From contig JAKQNR010000052.1 of the NCBI GenBank assembly GCA_029565685.1, forward strand, positions 124,001-188,000: 64,000 nucleotides of DNA. Direction: 5' to 3'. The position numbers were made by a program, and so were the translations under genes. This document shows, one piece after another, positions 1-8,114 of this stretch; positions within the stretch are counted from its first letter, which is position 1, and the number at the start of each line of letters is the position of its first letter. Source of the DNA: a bacterium (GTDB taxonomy: Bacteria > Zhuqueibacterota > Zhuqueibacteria > Residuimicrobiales > Residuimicrobiaceae). The notes beneath the pieces are model-generated. The model was not told the DNA's origin, made no database searches, and worked only from the letters and a program-made list of their open reading frames with translations.

Positions 1-1092
1 ATCGGTCCAGCCCGGCGTCAGCCGTTCGTCTCCAACCCGTTTGCCGTTGATGTAGAGCACGTAGCTGCCCAGACCGGTGACATAGACGCGCGCCTGATCA
101 AAATAGTGATCGATGTCGAACTCTTTGCGCGCCAGAATCGCGCGCAGCGGCTGGGCCGACTCACCCGGTTTGCCCCAGATCCCTCCGCCCCATGATTCGA
201 TCTCCCTGCAGGCGCTCCACGTCCGGTCCTGCGCAGGTGCGATTTTCCAATCGCCCGCGGCCTGATCCGAGCATTTCCAGGAGCGGTCGGTGAAGAGAAA
301 TTGCTGGCTGCCATCGGCCAGGGTGATCTCCAGGGTTGCGATCAGGCCGCAGATGTCGCCGGCGGTGTTGATCGCTTCGACCGCCAGGCTGTTTGCACCG
401 GCGTGGAGCTGGGCGAGAACATCGTACTCATGGAGCTTATGATAGCCGGCGCCCTTGCCGATTTCAGCTCCATTGAGAAACACGCGAAAGATGTTGTCCG
501 CGGCGATGCGCAACAGCGCTTTGTTTGCGCTTTGGGGCAGCTGAAAAGACCGACGGAAATAGATCGGCAGGTTGATCTGACGGTTGCTCGGATGCCAGAT
601 CCAAGCGCCCATGGCCGGTTGTTCCGGCTTTTCCCTTTTTTCGATCTTGCCGATCCATTTCACCTCTTCCCAGTCATGGGGAAAAAACAGAGCGGTTTCA
701 AAAAAGGCGGTTTTACTGAACGCTGACATTTCGCCCTGCTGGTCCCAAGTACGCACGCGCCAGAAATAGCGCCGCCCGCTTTCCAGCAGCGAGCCGTCGT
801 AGGAAATGTGCACGTTCTGATCGGATTCCTCTTTGCCGGTGTCCCAGATATCCGGTTCATTGCGTTCAAGCCGTTCGCGGGTGCTTGCCACTTGAATCTG
901 ATAGGCGGTTTGCCTGGCGCCGCGACGAGGATCGTTGATCTGCCAGAACAAACGCGGCCGTTCTCCGCTGACCCCCAGCGGGTTGGTGCGATATTCGCAG
1001 CGCAGGTTCACCGGCGCGCCGAGCTTTTTTTCAAACAGGGAACAACTCAGGCTGAGCAGAAGGGAGAGAAGCAGGAGTAACTTGGCTTTCAT
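1..1092 (-). CDS. Alpha-L-rhamnosidase (GH78), N-terminal part, lipoprotein; cut by window edge
   Basis: Translating the minus strand from an ATG at 1092 gives an uninterrupted frame to base 1 (364 codons), so the gene continues to the left. A clean AAAGGAG ribosome site lies just upstream. Residues 1-18 are a hydrophobic leader ending LSLSC, a likely lipoprotein signal. The next domain (PVNLRCEY, ERPRLFWQI, RRYFWRVRTWD) is the fibronectin-like domain that opens GH78 rhamnosidases. The last stretch (VYVTGLGSYVLYINGKRVGD) is the Bac_rhamnosid_N beta-sandwich. The catalytic (alpha/alpha)6 barrel would lie beyond the edge. Known role of the family: release of terminal L-rhamnose from pectin-type glycans and glycosides, here at the periplasmic or outer membrane surface. 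Divergent from the deacetylase gene. Family assignment is firm, substrate is not. Confidence 0.85.
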   Translation of the reverse strand, partial: MKAKLLLLLSLLLSLSCSLFEKKLGAPVNLRCEYRTNPLGVSGERPRLFWQINDPRRGARQTAYQIQVASTRERLERNEPDIWDTGKEESDQNVHISYDGSLLESGRRYFWRVRTWDQQGEMSAFSKTAFFETALFFPHDWEEVKWIGKIEKREKPEQPAMGAWIWHPSNRQINLPIYFRRSFQLPQSANKALLRIAADNIFRVFLNGAEIGKGAGYHKLHEYDVLAQLHAGANSLAVEAINTAGDICGLIATLEITLADGSQQFLFTDRSWKCSDQAAGDWKIAPAQDRTWSACREIESWGGGIWGKPGESAQPLRAILARKEFDIDHYFDQARVYVTGLGSYVLYINGKRVGDERLTPGWTD

Positions 1093-1185
1093 GAAAACTC
1101 CTTTCACTTTTGCTTAAAATAGCACTTCCTGAACACTTTTGCAAGGATTAGCTGACTTAATGAATCCCGGAGCGGCAGAAAAGGG

Positions 1186-1213
1186 TTGTGTCGAACGAAT
1201 TTTCTGTTATATT
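1186..1213 (+). promoter_or_regulatory. Candidate sigma-70-like promoter for the ChbG-family gene
   Basis: TTGTGT and TATATT are separated by 16 bases and sit 43 bases before the ATG at 1256, in the divergent gap between two genes. The -10 element matches the consensus at 5 of 6 bases, the -35 element only at 3 of 6. Inference from sequence alone. Confidence 0.35.
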
Positions 1214-1255
1214 GTTTTCAAATCCCTGTTCACCAATCGCATTGGGAGCGAGACC

Positions 1256-2245
1256 ATGATCGCAAAATATATTTTGGCGGTATGTCTATTGGGCTGCAGC
1301 GTTTTGTGCAGCTGCCATAAGGGCCGGGCCGCCCTGCCCCTGGAAACCACCGGGGTGAACACCCAAGCGGAAAAGCTGGGCTATCCTGCAGGCAAACGCA
1401 TCATCATTCTGCATGCCGACGATGCCGGCATGTGCGTGGAGGCCAACCAAGCTATTCAGAAATATCTGTTAGCCGGAGAGATTCAATCTACGGCTGTGAT
1501 GATGCCCTGCCCCGCTGCGGCGGACATGATCACCTGGGCAGTTCAGCACAGCGCCTACGATATCGGCATCCATACAACCCTGACCAGCGAATGGAATGCC
1601 TACCGCTGGGGACCGGTGAGCGACGCCGGCCGCGTGCCCGGTCTGATCGATCCGGACGGCTATTTGTGGAAAGCGGTCATCGGTGTGGTGCTGCATGCCG
1701 ACGCCGAGGAGGTGGAGACGGAGATCCAAAGTCAGATAGAAGCGGCGAAGGCGCTGGGCTGGAACCCAACCCATATGGATACCCATATGGGCACAGTCTA
1801 CGGAAAAGCCGAATTCACTCAGGTCTATCTGAACCTTGCCATGAAATATAGCATTCCAGCCATGGTGCCGGATCCTAGAGACGACCTGATGCAGCGGTTC
1901 CGCAGTGAAGGCTATCCCATCACTGAAGAGATGGTGAGCCATCTGTCGCGCTACCGGCAACCTCTTTTGGATGACTTTCGTTCCATCGAATCCGCACCCT
2001 CTTATGAGCAGAAGAGAGCGGACTTTTACACCCTGGTTAGCGGTCTGCAGCCGGGGCTGATCGAAATCATTTTTCATCCGGCGGTGGAGAGCGAGCAGCT
2101 CAAGCAGATCACCAACTCCTGGAGGCAGCGGGTGTGGGAAGGACAGTTGTTCAGCGACCCAGAGGTCAAACAATTCCTCAAAGATCAGCGGGTGGTAACG
2201 ACTAATTGGAAAGAGGTGATGAAGCGTTTTCGTCAGAGAAATTGA
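1256..2245 (+). CDS. ChbG/YdjC-family carbohydrate deacetylase, exported
   Basis: A 329-residue protein. The open frame extends further upstream, but the ATG at 1256 starts a clear export signal (MIAKYILAVCLLGCSVLCSC) and follows a GGGAGCGAG ribosome site; the cysteines at 14, 18 and 20 make a lipoprotein possible. The mature part has the YdjC/ChbG fold signatures: HADDAGMC at about 53-60 with the metal-binding aspartates, GIHTTLTSEW, and the metal-site HMDTHMG. Characterised members remove N-acetyl groups from oligosaccharides such as diacetylchitobiose. This one would act outside the cytoplasm, unlike the cytoplasmic E. coli ChbG. Substrate cannot be read from sequence; the neighbouring glycosidases suggest plant- or biofilm-type glycans. 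Confidence 0.85.
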   Translation: MIAKYILAVCLLGCSVLCSCHKGRAALPLETTGVNTQAEKLGYPAGKRIIILHADDAGMCVEANQAIQKYLLAGEIQSTAVMMPCPAAADMITWAVQHSAYDIGIHTTLTSEWNAYRWGPVSDAGRVPGLIDPDGYLWKAVIGVVLHADAEEVETEIQSQIEAAKALGWNPTHMDTHMGTVYGKAEFTQVYLNLAMKYSIPAMVPDPRDDLMQRFRSEGYPITEEMVSHLSRYRQPLLDDFRSIESAPSYEQKRADFYTLVSGLQPGLIEIIFHPAVESEQLKQITNSWRQRVWEGQLFSDPEVKQFLKDQRVVTTNWKEVMKRFRQRN

Positions 2246-2355
2246 CAAAATGGCAGACATGTCGGCGATGTTGGTAAAAATGGCAAAACCAGCAGTGTTT
2301 CGTTTTATCTTCTTAATATATTGTAGATATTTAGGTTGTTTATGATATTCGTTTT

Positions 2356-2370
2356 TGGCACGTGCTTTGT
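2356..2370 (+). promoter_or_regulatory. Possible sigma-54-like -24/-12 element upstream of hsp20
   Basis: TGGCACG, four bases, then TTGT lies 60 bases before the Hsp20 start. The -24 half equals the RpoN consensus TGGCACG; the -12 half has TTGT where TTGC is expected, which weakens the call. The gap also contains TTGTAG-N17-GATATT, a sigma-70-like alternative. Confidence 0.3.
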
Positions 2371-2429
2371 AATACCGTGATCAGAAAACGGCGAAATCAA
2401 CAACAAGGTATTATAAAGGAGAATGAACT

Positions 2430-2846
2430 ATGTGGTTAACCAGAAACAATAATAACGAGACGGCCAACTATTTCAATTCGTATGTGCCGGCGCCCTTTCG
2501 GGCTTTTGAAGAGGACTCTGTGGTGTGGTCCCCGCGCGTTGATGTGGAGGAAAACCTGGAATCAGTAATAGTCAAAGCCGACCTTCCCGGAGTTGACAAG
2601 AAGAATCTTTCAGTTAATTTGAAAGACAATCTGTTGACCATCCGCGCGGAACGCAAGTGCGAAAAAGAGAGCAAGGGTAAGAATTATTACCGTTCGGAAA
2701 GAGCTTTTGGAATCTTTCAGCGCACTTTTGAGCTGACGGAAAAATTCAAAGCCGAAGCCATCAAGGCTGAATATAAGGACGGTGTGTTGACCGTTACCCT
2801 GCCCAAAGCAGACGAAGTGAAGCCCCGTGAGATTTCCATCAACTAA
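2430..2846 (+). CDS. Small heat-shock protein Hsp20 (alpha-crystallin family)
   Basis: A 138-residue ATP-independent holdase chaperone that would bind unfolding cytoplasmic proteins and hand them to ATP-driven chaperones. A short N-terminal arm (1-35) is followed by the alpha-crystallin domain (about 36-130), with the family signatures VDVEENLESVIVKADLPGV and DGVLTVTLPK. It ends with an I-x-I motif (ISI), the tail that docks neighbouring dimers. Length is normal. A strong AAAGGAG site precedes the ATG. The gene is monocistronic, closed by the hairpin at 2899. A possible sigma-54-like element lies upstream. Confidence 0.95.
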   Translation: MWLTRNNNNETANYFNSYVPAPFRAFEEDSVVWSPRVDVEENLESVIVKADLPGVDKKNLSVNLKDNLLTIRAERKCEKESKGKNYYRSERAFGIFQRTFELTEKFKAEAIKAEYKDGVLTVTLPKADEVKPREISIN

Positions 2847-2898
2847 TGAGGATGTGATCAGCCGGGACGGCTAAATGCCTTAAAGGGTTCGACAACAG

Positions 2899-2940
2899 AG
2901 CCTCGGACTTTTACATAGATCCGGGGCTTTTTTTATTTTT
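2899..2940 (+). terminator. Rho-independent terminator after hsp20
   Basis: AGCCTCGGA (2899-2907) pairs with TCCGGGGCT (2920-2928), nine pairs including one G-T, with a 12-base loop. It is followed by a T-rich tail to 2940. It separates hsp20 from proA. Confidence 0.85.
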
Positions 2941-2984
2941 AAAATATTTGTATATTGGCCGCGGAATTTGCAAGGGATCATGAC

Positions 2985-4244
2985 ATGAACGACCAGGTTG
3001 AAGAGATGGGGGAGATAGGCAGACGCGCCAGAAAAGCGGCGCAGGTTTTAGCGACCCTGTCCGGTGCACAAAGGCAAAAGGCGCTCGCGTCCATGCCGGA
3101 GAGGCTGCTGGCGGTGAAGGAAAGCCTGTTGGCAGCCAACAGTCGGGACGTGGAAGCGGCGCTTAAAAGCGGTCAGCCGGAACCGATGGTGAAACGGCTG
3201 TTGATCACGGAAAAAATTTTTCAATATATGCTGGATCGCTTGCGGGAGGTGGCCGAGTTGCCGGATCCGCTGGGGCGTGTGCTGGAAGGCCAGACGCGGC
3301 CAAATGGGCTGCGCGTAGAAAAGATCAGCGTGCCGCTGGGAGTGGTGGGGATCATCTACGAGGCACGGCCCAACGTAACCACCGATGCGGCGGCCGTGTG
3401 CCTGAAAAGCGGCAACGCGGTCATTTTGCGCGGTGGATCAGAGTCCTTGCAGAGCAATCTGGTGCTGGCGGATGCCATGTCCGCCAGTCTGCAGGAGAAC
3501 GGCATTCCGGCCGATGCGCTGCAGATCGTGCGCAGCACAGGACACGAGGCGGTGGAGGCCATGCTGCAAATGGATCAGTACATCGATGTGCTGATACCGC
3601 GCGGCGGCAAAGGATTGATACAGGCCGTGGCCCGCGGCACGCGGATTCCGGTGATCAAACATTACGAGGGCATCTGCCATCTTTACCTCGCAGCCGATGC
3701 GCCGGAAGCCATGGCGGTGAACGTGGCGGTGAATTCAAAAATCCAGCGGGTGGAAGTGTGTAATGCGCTGGAGACTCTGCTGGTGGACCAGGAGGCTGCC
3801 GGTCGACTGCTGCCGCCCTTGGTGCAAGCGTTTCGAGAAAAGAATGTAGAACTGCGCGGCTGCGAACGCACGCGTGCGCTGGTTCCAGGCCTGAAAGCCG
3901 CTGTTGAAGAGGATTGGCGCACCGAGTACCTTGCGCCGGTGTTGTCCGTACGGGTGGTGGATGGAGTCGAGGAGGCCATCGAGCACATCAACACCTATGG
4001 ATCAGGACACACCGACGCGATCGTCACACAGAACTTGCCGCTGGCACAGCGTTTTGTAGCTGCGGTGGATTCCGGCTCTGTGCTGGTGAACGCATCCACC
4101 CGGTTGTCCGGCGGCGGCGACTATGGCATGGGCGCCGTGGTCGGCATCAGCACCGACAAGCTGCATGCACGCGGCCCGGTGGGCGTCCATGAGCTGACCA
4201 GTTACAAATGGGTGGTGTATGGGGACGGGCACCTGAGGAGCTGA
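2985..4244 (+). CDS. proA: Gamma-glutamyl phosphate reductase
   Basis: Second enzyme of proline synthesis: NADPH-dependent reduction of gamma-glutamyl phosphate to glutamate-5-semialdehyde in the cytoplasm. The ATG at 2985 gives 419 residues, close to the usual 417, and has AAGGGA upstream; the TTG at 2955 in the same frame is less likely. Aldehyde dehydrogenase superfamily features are present: GVVGIIYEARPNVT, the nucleotide-binding region GNAVILRGG, and the catalytic cysteine at about 259 in VEVCNALE. The C-terminus (RGPVGVHELTSYKW) is typical of ProA. No proB or proC lies next to it. Confidence 0.97.
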   Translation: MNDQVEEMGEIGRRARKAAQVLATLSGAQRQKALASMPERLLAVKESLLAANSRDVEAALKSGQPEPMVKRLLITEKIFQYMLDRLREVAELPDPLGRVLEGQTRPNGLRVEKISVPLGVVGIIYEARPNVTTDAAAVCLKSGNAVILRGGSESLQSNLVLADAMSASLQENGIPADALQIVRSTGHEAVEAMLQMDQYIDVLIPRGGKGLIQAVARGTRIPVIKHYEGICHLYLAADAPEAMAVNVAVNSKIQRVEVCNALETLLVDQEAAGRLLPPLVQAFREKNVELRGCERTRALVPGLKAAVEEDWRTEYLAPVLSVRVVDGVEEAIEHINTYGSGHTDAIVTQNLPLAQRFVAAVDSGSVLVNASTRLSGGGDYGMGAVVGISTDKLHARGPVGVHELTSYKWVVYGDGHLRS

Positions 4245-4568
4245 GGCTGGCGGGAACCGGGGAATGCAGAGGGGGCCGCAAAAAAGCGTAAAAAGCACCG
4301 TAAAAAGGCGCGTTATTCTGGATTGGATAAAATCAGATTTTTGACCCAGAGGTTGGGAGCGCCGAAATTGCTCAGTAAGCCATGCTCAATGTTGCAGGCG
4401 CGGAGAGAGCCCGAAATCCGCGCGATGTGCGCATTGGTTATCTCATTTCATACGCTTATTCCAGGTGACCCGATTTCAGATAGCGATGCAGCGCAAAGCT
4501 GGCCTTTCGAATCTGATTGCATCATGAGAAAATATCTTTGCCTGGTTCATCCCCCCTGTTCATGATTG
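4245..4568. other. Intergenic stretch with no recognised gene
   Basis: The space between proA and the convergent ABM gene. A plus-strand open frame of 80 codons (4323-4565) has no ribosome site and no recognisable family, and I do not call it. No clear terminator hairpin or RNA gene was found. Confidence 0.5.
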
Positions 4569-4865
4569 TCACTCCGCGGGAAAAACCGGACGATAGCTGG
4601 TTCGCGTCCGCGGCGTTGCCATCATGTCGCTCACGGTTTCCAGCCATTTTTTATAGTGCGCCGTCTGTTTGTGCTGCGCCGGCGCGTCCTCCGTCCGGTA
4701 GGCTTCGATCAGGGTGAAACGGGTGGGATCATCCGCCTGTTGAAAAAAATCAAACCGACTGACGCCCGGCTCCTGCAGACTGTGGCGTGCATTTTCGATC
4801 GTCGCGGCTTTGAACGCCTCCACCTGATCCGCCTTGACGTGAATGAATACCTGTAAAATTTCCAT
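4569..4865 (-). CDS. Antibiotic biosynthesis monooxygenase (ABM) domain protein
   Basis: A 98-residue single-domain protein with the dimeric ferredoxin-like ABM fold: an N-terminal strand (EILQVFIHVKADQVEAF), a middle helix (ENARHSLQEPGVSRFDFFQQ), the strand FTLIEAYRTEDA and the H-x2-T-x-H-YKKW helix. Members include YgiN quinol monooxygenase and LsrG; they oxidise small aromatic or quinol substrates without cofactor, or act as isomerases. Start supported by AGGAGG. Divergent from the GH92 gene. Exact substrate unknown. Confidence 0.88.
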   Translation of the reverse strand: MEILQVFIHVKADQVEAFKAATIENARHSLQEPGVSRFDFFQQADDPTRFTLIEAYRTEDAPAQHKQTAHYKKWLETVSDMMATPRTRTSYRPVFPAE

Positions 4866-4887
4866 AAGACCTCCTGGTAGAATTTAG

Positions 4888-4916
4888 TTGCGTCTTGCGC
4901 AAATATACGTTATTAT
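4888..4916 (+). promoter_or_regulatory. Candidate promoter for the GH92/ThuA pair
   Basis: TTGCGT, 17 bases, then TATTAT in the divergent gap, about 34 bases before the chosen ATG at 4950. The -10 element matches at 5 of 6 positions, the -35 at 3 of 6. Confidence 0.35.
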
Positions 4917-4949
4917 TTACATTCGGAAAACAGAAAAATGGAGAGCTTC

Positions 4950-7214
4950 ATGCAACGGCTGTTATTTTCAACTTTGCTTGTCCTACTGCCCTGGATCAGT
5001 CAAAGCGCCGGCCTGGCCGATCGGGTCAATCCACTGCTCGGCACGGATTCTAAACGCAGTTTTTCGCACGGCAACACCTATCCCGCCGTGGCCACTCCCT
5101 TTGCCATGACGTTCTGGACGCCGCAAACGGGCGAACCGGGGGATGGATGGATCTACACCTATCAACAACCCTTCATCAACGCCTTCAAGGCCACGCATCA
5201 ACCCAGTCCCTGGATGGGCGATTACGGTGATTTTTCCCTGATGCCCATGACCGGACAACCGCAGATCGACTGGCGAGCGCGGGCTTCTTCGTTCCAGCGC
5301 TCCAACGAGATCAGCAAGCCCTATTATTACGCGGTCACTCTGGATAAATATAAGACCAAGGTAGAGATGACCTCCACCACTCGTTGCGGACACCTGCGCA
5401 TCACCTTTCCGCCTTCACAACCCGCCTACCTGTCTGTCCACGCTCACCCTCGAGGCGCCTATATACGACTGCGGCCGCAGGAGAAAAAGGTGTGCGGTTT
5501 TACCCGTGCTAACAACGGCGGGGCGCCGGAAAATTTCGCCTGCTATTTCGTGATGATTTTCGACCAGCCCTTTTCCTGCGCCGGCATGAGCGCTGATTCC
5601 CTGCTCCATCAGGATTCGCAGGAGATGGCAGCGGATCAGGTGTTCGCTTTTCTAAGATTTGCCTCCGGACAATCGGTGACTGTGCGCATTGCGACCTCCT
5701 TCATCAGCCTGGAGCAGGCGGAACAGAATTTGGCCGCAGAGATCGGCGACCGCTCCTTCGCCGCTACGCGAAACCGGTCCCGCGCGCTCTGGGAAAAGGA
5801 ACTGCAGCGCATTGAAATCCAGGGCGCTTCCACGGATCAGGAAATCACATTTTATACCGCGCTGTATCGTGTTCTGCTTTTTCCCCGCATCTGGTACGAG
5901 TTCGACGCCCAGGGACGCATGCTCCACTTCAGCCCCTATGACGGCCAGGTCCATGCCGGCGAACTGTATGCGGACAACGGCTTCTGGGATACTTTTCGTG
6001 CGGTGTATCCGTTTTTTACCATCCTGTTCCCGGATCGAGACGCCGAGATCATCCGCGGCTGGATCAACGCCTACCGGGAAGGAGGCTGGTTTCCCAAATG
6101 GAGCAGCCCAGGGTATCGAGACTGCATGATCGGCACGCATGTAGAATCGCTGGTGGCGGATGCGTATTGCAAAGGCATCCGTGAGTTCGACGTTCAGACC
6201 GCCTACGAGGCCATGCTCAAAGACGGCACGCAGCTGACGGACCAGGGTGGATATGGCCGCACCGGACTGGCGGATTATATGCGGCTGGGCTACGTCGCCT
6301 GCGATAAAACCAGAGAGGCAACGGCACGCACCCTCGAGTATGCCTATGATGATTTCTGCATCGCGCAAATGGCTAGGGCGTTGAACAAGCCGCAGGATGA
6401 GGAGATTTTTTCCAACCGATCGTTCAACTATCGCCACGTTTGGGATCCCTCTGTCGCCATGATGCGCGGTCGTCTGGCGGATGGATCTTGGGGGCCTGAC
6501 TTTGATCCTTTTGAGTGGGGCGGACCTTTCACCGAGGGCAGCGCGTGGCACTACACCTGGTCGGTCCTGCATGATATCGACGGACTGATCCGGTTGATGG
6601 GCGGACGCGAAGCCTTTTGCTGCAAACTGGACAGTCTGTTTCTGCTGCCGCCGAAATTTTCTGTCGGCCATTACCGCCGTGAGATACACGAGATGACCGA
6701 AATGGTCGCCTGCAAAATGGGCCAATATGCGCACGGCAATCAACCGGTACATCACGTCCTTTACCTCTATGCCTACGCCGGCCAGCCTTGGAAAACGCAA
6801 AAGTGGGTGCGCCATGCCTGCACCACTTTGTATGGACCCGGTCCGGATGGCCTCTGCGGCGATGAGGACAACGGCCAAACCTCCGCCTGGTACCTATTCT
6901 CCGCCATGGGCTTTTATCCTGTTACCCCGGGAACACCGACCTATGTGCTCGGCAGCCCGCTGTTTAAAAAGGTCACACTGCATTTAAAGAATGGAAAAAC
7001 TTTTACTGTTCAGGCTGACGAAAATGCTGCGCAAAATGTTTACATTCAGTCCGTCCGCTTGAACGGCGCCGCGCACGCCCATACCTGGCTGTCGCATGCG
7101 GACATCGTGAAAGGCGGAATACTGCACTTGCGCATGGGGAATCAGCCCAACACTCGGTTTGGCGGCGATCCGCAAGCGGCGCCGTATTCGTTCAGTCGTG
7201 CGGAAGGGAGATGA
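4950..7214 (+). CDS. GH92 alpha-mannosidase, secreted
   Basis: A 754-residue calcium-dependent exo-acting mannosidase family member, related to enzymes that trim alpha-linked mannose from N-glycans and yeast mannan. The ATG at 4950 has GGAGAG at the right distance and begins a normal signal peptide (MQRLLFSTLLVLLPWIS); an in-frame ATG at 4938 is also possible. Diagnostic stretches: VNPLLGTDSKRSFSHGNTYP near the N-terminus, GFWDTF in the middle, and GLCGDEDNGQTSAW at about 635-647, which carries acidic active-site and calcium-site residues. The signature ends with GFYPVTPGTPTY. Length is normal for GH92. The ThuA-like gene follows four bases after the stop, so the two are co-transcribed. Confidence 0.93.
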   Translation: MQRLLFSTLLVLLPWISQSAGLADRVNPLLGTDSKRSFSHGNTYPAVATPFAMTFWTPQTGEPGDGWIYTYQQPFINAFKATHQPSPWMGDYGDFSLMPMTGQPQIDWRARASSFQRSNEISKPYYYAVTLDKYKTKVEMTSTTRCGHLRITFPPSQPAYLSVHAHPRGAYIRLRPQEKKVCGFTRANNGGAPENFACYFVMIFDQPFSCAGMSADSLLHQDSQEMAADQVFAFLRFASGQSVTVRIATSFISLEQAEQNLAAEIGDRSFAATRNRSRALWEKELQRIEIQGASTDQEITFYTALYRVLLFPRIWYEFDAQGRMLHFSPYDGQVHAGELYADNGFWDTFRAVYPFFTILFPDRDAEIIRGWINAYREGGWFPKWSSPGYRDCMIGTHVESLVADAYCKGIREFDVQTAYEAMLKDGTQLTDQGGYGRTGLADYMRLGYVACDKTREATARTLEYAYDDFCIAQMARALNKPQDEEIFSNRSFNYRHVWDPSVAMMRGRLADGSWGPDFDPFEWGGPFTEGSAWHYTWSVLHDIDGLIRLMGGREAFCCKLDSLFLLPPKFSVGHYRREIHEMTEMVACKMGQYAHGNQPVHHVLYLYAYAGQPWKTQKWVRHACTTLYGPGPDGLCGDEDNGQTSAWYLFSAMGFYPVTPGTPTYVLGSPLFKKVTLHLKNGKTFTVQADENAAQNVYIQSVRLNGAAHAHTWLSHADIVKGGILHLRMGNQPNTRFGGDPQAAPYSFSRAEGR

Positions 7215-7218
7215 TGCC

Positions 7219-8013
7219 ATGCCTATCGCTGATGCTGCTGCGTTCAAGCTCTGCAGAACAGTCGTTGCCTTGGCCGGCGGGGCTCTGCTGTTTTTTCTGG
7301 CGAACGCAGTCGGCGCGGCAGAACCTGTTCTGATCATCAAGGACGAACTGCCGCAGATGCAGGTGCTGGCGGATTATCTGAATAAAAAAGGCGGCCTGGA
7401 GGCGGAGTTGACCGACCAGGAGAGAATGCCGGCGGAGCTGTCCTCCTATCGAGCCGTCATCCTTTATGTTCATCGACGATTGCTGGAACGCACCGAACTC
7501 GCAATGATTCGCTACGCCAGGCAGGGCGGACGGCTGATCGTTCTGCACCATTCCATCAGCAGCGGAAAAAGAGCAAACCGTCACTGGTTTGATTTTCTTA
7601 ACATCCGCTTGGCGAACGCACCGCTGGAAAAAGGCGGGTATGCCTATCGTGAGCCGGTTACCGTGCAGATGATCAACCTGGCTCCGGACCATTACATTAC
7701 AAGCCATAACTTGGTATGGCCGGAGACAGCGGATTATGATTCGCTGCCCGCACCAGCGCCGGCCGTGACCTTGACGCATACGGAGGTTTACCTCAACCAT
7801 ACGTTCACCAATGAGACGGAAAAGCAGGCGCTGTGCGGTTTTAAATACTTTGATCAGGCGAGCGGCCGCTGGTATCAGCAGGCGCGTTCAGCCTGGCTGC
7901 AGAAAACCGGCCAGGGGTATCTCTTTTATTTTATGTTCGGACATAAAAACAACGATTTTGAAAATCCCGTGATCGCGCAGCTGCTGCTCAACAGCCTGAC
8001 CTGGCAGCCGTAA
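7219..8013 (+). CDS. ThuA-like domain protein, exported
   Basis: A 264-residue protein. The ATG at 7219 fits GGAAGGGAG at 7202-7210 and opens an export signal that ends near VGAAEP. The mature part resembles the ThuA glutamine-amidotransferase-like fold: EPVLIIKDELPQ, SSYRAVILYVHRRL, and a strand-turn GGRLIVLHHSIS where class-I amidotransferases carry the nucleophile. There is no cysteine at the nucleophile position, so it is not an active amidotransferase. ThuA-family proteins occur in sugar-utilisation loci of FCB and planctomycete genomes; their biochemical role is poorly established. Its tight link to GH92 suggests a role in the same glycan pathway. Confidence 0.75.
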   Translation: MPIADAAAFKLCRTVVALAGGALLFFLANAVGAAEPVLIIKDELPQMQVLADYLNKKGGLEAELTDQERMPAELSSYRAVILYVHRRLLERTELAMIRYARQGGRLIVLHHSISSGKRANRHWFDFLNIRLANAPLEKGGYAYREPVTVQMINLAPDHYITSHNLVWPETADYDSLPAPAPAVTLTHTEVYLNHTFTNETEKQALCGFKYFDQASGRWYQQARSAWLQKTGQGYLFYFMFGHKNNDFENPVIAQLLLNSLTWQP

Positions 8014-8114
8014 GTGCGACGACGTTCCTTTAAGCCGTGCCGCGGCTTCCGCTCGTTGGCGCGGAACGCTGCATCTGTAAAAAAGGTTTTCTCGGGAATT
8101 CGGTGGGAATGATG

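Noticed and set aside
4323..4565. 80-codon plus-strand open frame after proA
   Set aside because: No ribosome site and no recognisable sequence; treated as non-coding.
5652..6878. 408-codon open frame on the minus strand
   Set aside because: Antisense to the GH92 catalytic region; no family match.
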